A stretch of DNA of 64,000 bases, taken from IMG/VR virus record IMGVR_UViG_3300035180_001344, positions 1-64,000 of that record; one strand, given 5' to 3'. This stretch comes from a virus. Both the position numbers and the translations under genes were made by a program. The notes below the pieces were generated by a model, which saw nothing but the letters and a program-made list of their open reading frames with translations, made no database searches and had not been told where the DNA came from. How positions within the stretch are numbered: position 1 is the first letter of the stretch; each line of letters begins with the position of its first letter. Of this stretch, positions 58,606 to 64,000 are shown in pieces.

Positions 58606-58675
58606 TGCGGGCGAGTATAGTGGCCGTACGCTAGGCTCATAACCTAGAGGGCCTGTTCGATTCAGGTGCCCGCAA
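58606..58675 (+). tRNA. tRNA-Met (CAT anticodon)
   Basis: Acceptor TGCGGGC/GCCCGCA, D-arm GTAT/GTAC, anticodon stem CTAGG/CCTAG with loop CTCATAA, T-arm GCCTG-TTCGATT-CAGGT, discriminator A. CCA is not encoded (CAT follows). The variable loop is short. CAT could also be an isoleucine tRNA after lysidine modification; I cannot tell. Confidence 0.85.
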
Positions 58676-58770
58676 CATATCAGACTTCGAGTGATTGGCA
58701 TAGGCGAACCACTCAACTAACCGACTTTAACAATGCGTCCTTAGTCGGTGGACGGTTGAAAGAGGAAGAC
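58676..58770 (+). other. short gap with one hairpin
   Basis: The gap before the next gene has a CCGAC/GTCGG pair with a long loop (58721-58748) and no ORF. The large RNA-tRNA transcript may read through into the gene at 58771. Confidence 0.4.
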
Positions 58771-59691
58771 ATGATGTACAATAATAAGCTAGCCATAGCT
58801 GTCAAATCAAATGGTAAGGTCCTTCGCGAGTTCAAGGACACAGCGTTCATTCCATTCGGAAGTGAATATTCCCTCCTAATCAAAAACCTCAATATAGTAC
58901 GCGTACAAGTGCGTGTTGAACTCGATGGTACTGATGCAACGGAAGGAACATGGTTGATCATCGCTCCAAACAGCGAAATGGAACTGACACGTTTCATTAA
59001 GAATGGCAACCTGGACAAAGGCAATCGATTTAAGTTCATCGAACGCACAGCAGGTGTCGAACAACACCGTGGTGTTAAGATGGAAGATGGGTTGATCCGG
59101 GTTGAATATCAATTTGAACAACCACCGCCACCCCCTGTGTTTTACGCTCCACGAGAAAAGTGGGTGAAGAAGGAAGTATGGACAAAAGAATTTGATGTAT
59201 GTGATAGCGGCTATCGCACATACGCAGGTACTCCAACTTTTGGTTCAAGTGGGATTATGCGTGGGTTGACAAGTGGATCACTGAGTAGTTCTGCTGGTGC
59301 CATTGGCTCCGCTGGAATTGCACAAAATGCATTTGTCAATCAAGTATCTGCGTCGAGTGCAACTTTCTCTGCCAACATGGCAAGTACTACCGTAACTTCA
59401 ACATCTGGATTGTTGTCAGCAAAATCCGTTGCAGCCAACCCTGTCAATGATGCTGGTATTACAGTTCCTGGTAGTGTATCTGATCAACAGTTTAAGATTG
59501 CTGTATGGTTCCCTGTGGAAACAACAAAGCATGTGATGGTGATCAGGTTGCTTGGTGAAACAGAAACTGGCCAACCAGTAATCAAGCCAGTGACTGTGAA
59601 AGCAAAGCCTAAGTGCACAACTTGCGGCCACGTTAACAAAGCAAAGTCAAAGTTTTGTGCTGAATGTGGCACATCGCTTGAACTTGTGTAA
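58771..59691 (+). CDS. hypothetical protein with C-terminal zinc ribbon
   Basis: The 306-residue protein (ATG 58771 behind AGAGGAAG) has a beta-rich first part, a low-complexity Ser/Ala/Gly middle (about 190-255) and a C-terminal CTTCGHVNKAKSKFCAECG zinc ribbon. No function is known. It lies just downstream of the large RNA and tRNA-Met, in the same direction, and could be in the same transcript. Confidence 0.6.
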   Translation: MMYNNKLAIAVKSNGKVLREFKDTAFIPFGSEYSLLIKNLNIVRVQVRVELDGTDATEGTWLIIAPNSEMELTRFIKNGNLDKGNRFKFIERTAGVEQHRGVKMEDGLIRVEYQFEQPPPPPVFYAPREKWVKKEVWTKEFDVCDSGYRTYAGTPTFGSSGIMRGLTSGSLSSSAGAIGSAGIAQNAFVNQVSASSATFSANMASTTVTSTSGLLSAKSVAANPVNDAGITVPGSVSDQQFKIAVWFPVETTKHVMVIRLLGETETGQPVIKPVTVKAKPKCTTCGHVNKAKSKFCAECGTSLELV

Positions 59692-59699
59692 CTAACATT

Positions 59700-59717
59700 G
59701 AGGCCCTTCGGGGCCTC
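59700..59717. terminator. hairpin terminator at converging genes
   Basis: GAGGCCC-TTCG-GGGCCTC lies at the 3' ends of the zinc-ribbon gene and the minus-strand protease, touching the protease stop codon. Confidence 0.6.
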
Positions 59718-60399
59718 AATCTACTTTTACTTGCGTGCCTCGTAAAAATGTGCGAATGTTGGACATTGGTATGCTAAATGATACCCAATTATGTTCTTGC
59801 TCCAAATTCATTACACGCGGCCCAATCGGTGATGTTGCTATTGCAACGGTTATGCCAATCAGCTTATATTGTGTTTCCAACTTAGTAAACAATCCACCAC
59901 CTGATCCACCAGGAGCAGTTACAGACGTTGACACAATGTTATTTTGGAAGTTCCCTTGAATGTTCCCCTGTGATACTATTTGAACTCCATACGTCATGTA
60001 CATAGGAAACCCAACTGTGAAGATTGGGCTGTCAACTTCTATCCGTTCTGGTCCTGCTAATGGAGCACATGGACAAGGAATAGCAACAGACAATAGAGCT
60101 AAATCTAATCCTCTGTCAATTTTAATCGGTACAGCTCGGACCAATTGATCTCCTCGCATAACATACATTTTGTTTGCAGCATTGGTAGGAACTACGTGGG
60201 CAGCTGTGATCATGTATCCTGATTGAACTGAAACAGCTGATCCACTACCAACAACAACTTCTGATTTTCCCGATAGTGCGCCTGCTTCAACGGAACTAAT
60301 CAAAACGGGGTACACATACTGCCGAATAACGGAATAATCTGCTGCATTAGCGAATGTTGGCAACAACGCCAGCCATATCAATAGCTTAAATATGTTCAT
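59716..60399 (-). CDS. secreted trypsin-like serine protease
   Basis: The 227-residue protein has a signal peptide (about 1-19) and the S1-type triad: ITAAHVVPT (His), RGLDLALLSV (Asp) and TAPGGSGGGLF (Ser). It resembles HtrA-like periplasmic proteases without a PDZ domain. It is the only minus-strand gene among the late plus-strand genes and has its own late-type motif, so it may be a recent insertion. Substrate unknown. Confidence 0.85.
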   Translation of the reverse strand: MNIFKLLIWLALLPTFANAADYSVIRQYVYPVLISSVEAGALSGKSEVVVGSGSAVSVQSGYMITAAHVVPTNAANKMYVMRGDQLVRAVPIKIDRGLDLALLSVAIPCPCAPLAGPERIEVDSPIFTVGFPMYMTYGVQIVSQGNIQGNFQNNIVSTSVTAPGGSGGGLFTKLETQYKLIGITVAIATSPIGPRVMNLEQEHNWVSFSIPMSNIRTFLRGTQVKVD

Positions 60400-60420
60400 T
60401 ATAATCCTGTGCTAAACCCT

Positions 60421-60428
60421 TATTTATC
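60421..60428 (-). promoter_or_regulatory. T4-late-like promoter GATAAATA
   Basis: GATAAATA on the minus strand, 22 bases upstream of the protease start. Confidence 0.5.
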
Positions 60429-60437
60429 GGGGTTGGG

Positions 60438-60466
60438 TTGACGTACAAACCGCAATAATGTACCGT
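60438..60466 (+). promoter_or_regulatory. sigma70-like promoter TTGACG-17-TACCGT
   Basis: TTGACG (60438-60443) and TACCGT (60461-60466), spacer 17, 10 bases before the suppressor tRNA. Confidence 0.5.
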
Positions 60467-60475
60467 ACCCCCTAT

Positions 60476-60551
60476 GCGCTCGTAGCTTAGCGGTCCAAAG
60501 CTGGGAACTCTAAATTCTTGATCGTGGGTTCGAATCCCACCGGGCGCACCA
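60476..60551 (+). tRNA. amber suppressor tRNA (anticodon CTA), CCA encoded
   Basis: The cloverleaf is complete and 73 nt long: acceptor GCGCTCG/CGGGCGC, D-arm GCTT/AAGC with GG in the loop, anticodon stem GGGAA/TTCTT with loop CTCTAAA, variable GATC, T-arm GTGGG-TTCGAAT-CCCAC, discriminator A, then CCA (60549-60551). The anticodon CTA pairs with UAG, so it reads amber codons. The body resembles arginine tRNA, but the charged amino acid is unknown. Confidence 0.9.
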
Positions 60552-60567
60552 TCCACAAGGAAACCAC

Positions 60568-60777
60568 ATGTCATCAACGTCGGAGGCAACTGTCATTGTA
60601 AATGGTGTGTCATTGACACAAGGACAAGCAATGACAATGCGTGTAGCGCTGTCGGCATTCTTGCATGAAATGTCGGAACCAACCGCTCTTGGCACTGATG
60701 AACACGGTCGAGCAATGACAGACCTATACAGACTTGCATCTGATCGAATTATTCAGCTGATGATTGGACAGCAATGA
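60568..60777 (+). CDS. small hypothetical protein
   Basis: The 69-residue helical protein (SD AAGGAAACC) follows the suppressor tRNA and may share its transcript. No family recognised. Confidence 0.6.
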   Translation: MSSTSEATVIVNGVSLTQGQAMTMRVALSAFLHEMSEPTALGTDEHGRAMTDLYRLASDRIIQLMIGQQ

Positions 60778-60786
60778 CGTAACAAT

Positions 60787-60794
60787 CATAAATA
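60787..60794 (+). promoter_or_regulatory. T4-late-like promoter CATAAATA
   Basis: CATAAATA, 74 bases upstream of the VWA gene. Confidence 0.45.
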
Positions 60795-60867
60795 CTCTCA
60801 CATCAATCAAAGGGATTGGTGTCCTAGAACTTTAAGACTTGAACAGACTTCCTAGAAGGGAAACATC

Positions 60868-62178
60868 ATGAAAAACTACATTGGCATTAGCCGCGACCAT
60901 TCCATCTCCATGCGCAGTATTGCAAAAGCAGCTGCGAAGGATTACAACGAAACAATCGGCGTAATTCGTGACCAAGCAGCAACTGCTGGTCAAGACACAA
61001 TCGTAAGTGTCGTCCGTTGCGGATCCGGCCCACGCGCCGCAGTAATCCGCGAATCGATCAACAGCAGCATTTCAGTTCTCAAACCGATTGGTGAAGGACA
61101 GTACGTTACTGACGGAGGTTCAACTCCGCTGTTTGACAGCGTTGGTGACCTGATTGAGCAACTGGAAGCAACTCCCGATGCAAAAGACCCCAACACTTCT
61201 TTCCTTGTGATGGCAATCACCGACGGTGAAGAAAACTCTTCACAACGTTGGAGCGCCCGCTCACTGATGCAGAAAATTGGTGATTTGCAGAGAACCGATC
61301 GTTGGACATTTGTGTTCCGTGTCCCCCGTGGTAATGCACGTGCAATGAGCCGCTCATTCGGTGTGCCAGAAGGCAACATCCTTGAATGGGATCAAACAGA
61401 CCGTGGATTTGCTGTGTCCACCCAAGCTACGAAAGAAGCGTTTACGCAGTACTACACAGACTTGAAGGCAGGCGTCAAGTCTACCAACAAGTTCTACACA
61501 AACATGAGCAACGTCTCTGTTGCTGACGTCAAAGCAAACTTGGTTGACATTTCCAGTGTGATCAATCTGTGGCTTACGGCACAAAAGGAATCAATCCGCC
61601 CGTTCTGTGAGCGTATGTCTGGTAAGTCGTTCATCAAGGGTGCTGCGTTCTATCAGTTGACCAAGACTGAACCCGAAGTGCAGGATTACAAGCAGATTGT
61701 GATCCGCGACAAGGTATCAGGCGCTGTGTATGGCGGTCATGCTGCTCGTGATATGCTTGGCCTGCCGCGTAGTGGTATGGCATATGTCAAGCCTGGCGAT
61801 CATGGTCAATACGACATCTACATCCAGTCAACATCGATCAACCGTGTTCTGCCACCCGGCACACAAATGATTTACTGGCCGACGCACGATCAACCAATCA
61901 CAGCACCCGTTGCCACTGCAACCAAAGCAACAAAGACTGCTACGCCGATTGTTGCGCAAACTCCGTTTGTTCCAAAGCAAAAGGTCGCTCCTGTTGCCAA
62001 GTCCAATCTGCATTCTGCTGGTTATATTTCTGGATACAAAGCAGGGTTCATCTTGGGTAAAGCAAAGTCGCCCGTGGCATCTGCCCCAACAACGTCTCAA
62101 TACTCAACGGAGTTCCGTAATGGTTACGTTGTTGGATACAAAGACGGTCGTGGTAAGAAAAAGCAGCTGTACAAGTAA
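60868..62178 (+). CDS. VWA-domain protein with C-terminal GY repeats
   Basis: The 436-residue protein has a VWA fold with the MIDAS motif in YIGISRDHSISM (D10, S12, S14) and AITDGEENS. Its C-terminal part has a Thr/Ala-rich linker and two GYxxG repeats (SGYKAGFILGKA and VGYKDGRGKK). VWA proteins bind metal-dependent ligands or partner AAA ATPases. The phage also has the VWA protein YeaH. SD AAGGGAAAC precedes ATG. Confidence 0.8.
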   Translation: MKNYIGISRDHSISMRSIAKAAAKDYNETIGVIRDQAATAGQDTIVSVVRCGSGPRAAVIRESINSSISVLKPIGEGQYVTDGGSTPLFDSVGDLIEQLEATPDAKDPNTSFLVMAITDGEENSSQRWSARSLMQKIGDLQRTDRWTFVFRVPRGNARAMSRSFGVPEGNILEWDQTDRGFAVSTQATKEAFTQYYTDLKAGVKSTNKFYTNMSNVSVADVKANLVDISSVINLWLTAQKESIRPFCERMSGKSFIKGAAFYQLTKTEPEVQDYKQIVIRDKVSGAVYGGHAARDMLGLPRSGMAYVKPGDHGQYDIYIQSTSINRVLPPGTQMIYWPTHDQPITAPVATATKATKTATPIVAQTPFVPKQKVAPVAKSNLHSAGYISGYKAGFILGKAKSPVASAPTTSQYSTEFRNGYVVGYKDGRGKKKQLYK

Positions 62179-62189
62179 CCCTCAATAGG

Positions 62190-62218
62190 TTGACGGAAAC
62201 GAGGTGATCCAGTAAAAT
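62190..62218 (+). promoter_or_regulatory. sigma70-like promoter TTGACG-17-TAAAAT nested in a terminator
   Basis: TTGACG (62190-62195) and TAAAAT (62213-62218), spacer 17. The -10 box is in the loop of the terminator hairpin. Confidence 0.55.
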
Positions 62219-62233
62219 GGATCACCTTTCCCT
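62203..62233 (+). terminator. terminator after the VWA gene
   Basis: GGTGATCC-8-GGATCACC followed by TTTCCCTTTTT. Confidence 0.8.
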
Positions 62234-62247
62234 TTTTGGAGCCTGTA

Positions 62248-62535
62248 ATGGCAAACCGCAGAAAAACTTATCCGCTTCCTGATTACAAGACTGTCACAGA
62301 GGATATTGACGTGTATATCAAAGCGTGGCGAAGTCTAGCAGCTCCAATTGAACGCGAGCTTGGGTTGACGTTGAATGGATTTGATCCTGTGTTCAACTTC
62401 CTAAAAGGTAATCCACAAACTAACAACGTCACGTCTGTGGATTTACCTGTTTGGTTTGTTCGTGACCTGTCAGAAGCACTCGTTAAAAAGAACAACGAAG
62501 TATATGCAAATGTTGATTGGAACAATCTGCGATGA
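62248..62535 (+). CDS. small hypothetical protein
   Basis: The 95-residue protein (ATG 62248 behind GGAG) has no recognised motif. It overlaps the next gene by ATGA. Confidence 0.6.
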   Translation: MANRRKTYPLPDYKTVTEDIDVYIKAWRSLAAPIERELGLTLNGFDPVFNFLKGNPQTNNVTSVDLPVWFVRDLSEALVKKNNEVYANVDWNNLR

Positions 62536-62969
62536 GAGTTGGTCAACTCATTGGTGCTGGATCCAATCGCTTGGTTGATTTGGAATGTTTGATCACGTCG
62601 ATCAAAGATGGCGTGATCAAAGCATGGGTTGTCAATGGTAATTGGGATATTACATTCACACCTACACAAACGATCTGCCACACGCCGTGGGGTGATCGTC
62701 CAATTGACGCAAAAATCATCTACACTGGTGATCTCCCTCAATATCTGCGCTTGGAATACCGGTACGAGGCTTCATACAATGAGGCTATTGCGATAATGAA
62801 CAAACGGCTACGCTCCCATACACCAATGTGGGTGTATGCGTTGGCACAAAACGTTCGCGTTCGCACTTCACGATTGACAAATGCATTACACGCTGCAAAG
62901 ACAGCTTTTGTTGATGCTTGGGGTGGTCCAACAGCCGCGGCTACATACCATGACGAAATTCCGTTCTGA
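62532..62969 (+). CDS. hypothetical protein
   Basis: The 145-residue protein starts in an ATGA overlap. It reads like a small beta-rich domain (VGQLIGAGSNRLVDLECLIT) followed by a basic helix. No family recognised. It overlaps the peptidase-like gene by 20 bases. Confidence 0.6.
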   Translation: MRVGQLIGAGSNRLVDLECLITSIKDGVIKAWVVNGNWDITFTPTQTICHTPWGDRPIDAKIIYTGDLPQYLRLEYRYEASYNEAIAIMNKRLRSHTPMWVYALAQNVRVRTSRLTNALHAAKTAFVDAWGGPTAAATYHDEIPF

Positions 62970-63453
62970 TTGTTGCTTCCCAATCAAAGGTATCTCTCAT
63001 GATCTCCCCATAGGAGATCATCCTGGTGCGTTTGGATTTAGGAGAAAACATCATATTCATGAAGGGATTGATCTGTATGCTCCTAAAACGGCACCAATTT
63101 ACGCAATCAGTACGGGAACAATCGTAGCGATCTATCAATTCACAGGTGAGCGTATTGGAATGCCGTGGTGGAATGATACGTTCGCAATTGCAGTTGCAGA
63201 TGAAACAGGAACGTGGGTGTACGGAGAAGTTAGCCAACCGCTCGTCCATAAAGTAGGGGATACCGTTGAAGCTGAAAAGTATTTGGCACAGCTTACACCG
63301 GTGTTAAAGGTCGACAAAGGCCGTCCAATGACGATGCTTCATCTTGAACGATGGAAACCAAACTACGGGCCTCATACATTTCTGTGGCAACTTGATCAAC
63401 CACAGCCAGAGTTCCTACTTGATCCTACACCGCTACTTTTGGAGATCAAATGA
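62950..63453 (+). CDS. M23-like metallopeptidase fold
   Basis: I chose ATG 62950 (MTKFRSDCC). The 167-residue protein has HHIHEGIDLYAPKTAPIYA (H37, D41) followed by ISTGTIVAI, a classic M23/LytM start, and TMLHLERW where HxH is expected. The second His is replaced by Glu, so catalysis is doubtful. It may be a cell-wall or virion protein. Confidence 0.65.
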   Translation: MTKFRSDCCFPIKGISHDLPIGDHPGAFGFRRKHHIHEGIDLYAPKTAPIYAISTGTIVAIYQFTGERIGMPWWNDTFAIAVADETGTWVYGEVSQPLVHKVGDTVEAEKYLAQLTPVLKVDKGRPMTMLHLERWKPNYGPHTFLWQLDQPQPEFLLDPTPLLLEIK

Positions 63454-63608
63454 GAATCAAAGGCACTATTCTGTACTCTCATAGAGGGTACGATGTTGTG
63501 CAACTTGGCCCGACAGATTTTGAAATCTGGAATGGCAATTGTTACCAAACATCATCAGGCGCGGCTTGGGGCTGCATCTGTTGGATTGATGAGAGACTAT
63601 CACCATGA
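63450..63608 (+). CDS. tiny hypothetical protein between overlaps
   Basis: A 52-codon ORF has ATGA overlaps at both ends (with the M23-like gene and the last gene), which supports it being real. It has three Cys in its last third. No family is known. Confidence 0.55.
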   Translation: MRIKGTILYSHRGYDVVQLGPTDFEIWNGNCYQTSSGAAWGCICWIDERLSP

Positions 63609-64000
63609 GCAAACCATACATCGGTATTACGGACTTTATGACGCCAGAGCAGGTATTGCAAGCAGTTGAATGCATTCCTGCTAATATCAATCGTCGTCTC
63701 CACGTGGGACACATGATGAGTTGGAAAACACTCAATCATGTTCCTACGTCCACTGGATGGGAACACATCTGGTTGCAGCAATGGAATATTCAAAAAGTAT
63801 TCATCAAGCACCCTAACGTGTTCAATGTATTGCACTATGCAGATTACGACGACAAGACAACGATGGTTGACTTGATGAATGCACAAAAGTACGGTGGACA
63901 ATATCTTCACGCCATTCAACTGGACATGAAGTGGCCAGATCCACAACTACTACGCTCCTTCAAAGCCGTGTTCCCAACAATCAAGATCATCCAGCAAGTT
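63605..64000 (+). CDS. partial hypothetical protein, 5' end
   Basis: The frame runs from ATG 63605 through the right edge, 132 codons visible. It begins MSKPYIGITDFM and has LHVGHMMSWKTLNH and VFNVLHYADYD, a pattern suggesting a TIM-barrel-like fold. I do not recognise the family. Confidence 0.6.
   Translation, partial: MSKPYIGITDFMTPEQVLQAVECIPANINRRLHVGHMMSWKTLNHVPTSTGWEHIWLQQWNIQKVFIKHPNVFNVLHYADYDDKTTMVDLMNAQKYGGQYLHAIQLDMKWPDPQLLRSFKAVFPTIKIIQQV

Noticed and set aside
1-64000. Global reassignment of TAG to an amino acid
   Set aside because: Most genes are uninterrupted and end in TAA or TGA, and TAG still ends the HNH, NadR-like and peptidase-like genes, with close backup stops for the first two. 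Local read-through remains possible.

Overview
The window is part of the genome of a large, virulent, T4-superfamily-like myophage. The evidence is a T4-style replication set: family B DNA polymerase, gp45-like clamp, DnaB/gp41-like helicase, gp61-like primase, two-subunit type II topoisomerase, RNase H/FEN nuclease and DsbA-like protein. Virion-type proteins (PAAR), lysis genes, dense packing with ATGA overlaps, and repeated T4-late-like promoter motifs (ATAAATA) ahead of many genes agree with this. A second promoter class, TTGACN-17-TATANT, fits host sigma70. The host is not certain. A class II (B12-type) ribonucleotide reductase and a circularly permuted tmRNA fit an alpha- or betaproteobacterium, and a tmRNA tag ending in ALAA leans to beta or gamma.

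Layout. 1-2311: structural/PAAR/membrane genes on mixed strands. 2274-17787 (minus): FEN nuclease, clamp, a D-Ala-D-Ala peptidase, PolB, DsbA, lytic transglycosylase, oxygenase-like, retropepsin-like, PD-(D/E)XK nuclease, helicase and several unknown small genes. 17999-22072 (plus): dCMP deaminase, class II RNR, nucleotidase. 22066-35336 (minus): topoisomerase, SprT, primase, ClpP, phosphoribosyltransferase, permuted tmRNA, ATP-grasp, AdoMet decarboxylase-like, the anti-CBASS nuclease Acb1, an HNH-RNA ligase fusion and DHFR. 35403-36080 (plus): a lone endonuclease. 36046-41136 (minus): NAD-dependent ligase, thymidylate synthase, Thg1-like. 41588-52801 (minus): PhoH, a complete SpoVR-YeaH-PrkA module, MazG-like, tRNA-Gly, lipase-like, HNH, PTH2-like and PRPP synthetase. 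52942-64000 (plus): endolysin, phosphoesterase, NMNAT-Nudix, NadR-like kinase, a very large structured noncoding RNA, tRNA-Met, an amber suppressor tRNA, a VWA protein and an M23-like peptidase.

Themes. Nucleotide supply is extensive (RNR, dCMP deaminase, ThyA, DHFR, MazG-like, PRPP synthetase). NAD metabolism is represented by NMNAT-Nudix, a NadR-like kinase and NAD ligase. Translation rescue and tRNA handling are unusually rich: tmRNA, a ClpP homologue, PTH2-like, Thg1-like, RNA ligase and a CUA suppressor tRNA. Two places show in-frame UAG codons that this tRNA could read. The most novel-looking parts are the roughly 1.1-kb ornate RNA at 57490-58600, the permuted tmRNA, the suppressor tRNA with UAG-containing leader ORFs, the phage-borne PrkA/YeaH/SpoVR module, and a second structured region at 54817-55150. 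All functional names are by motif recognition; no database search was possible.
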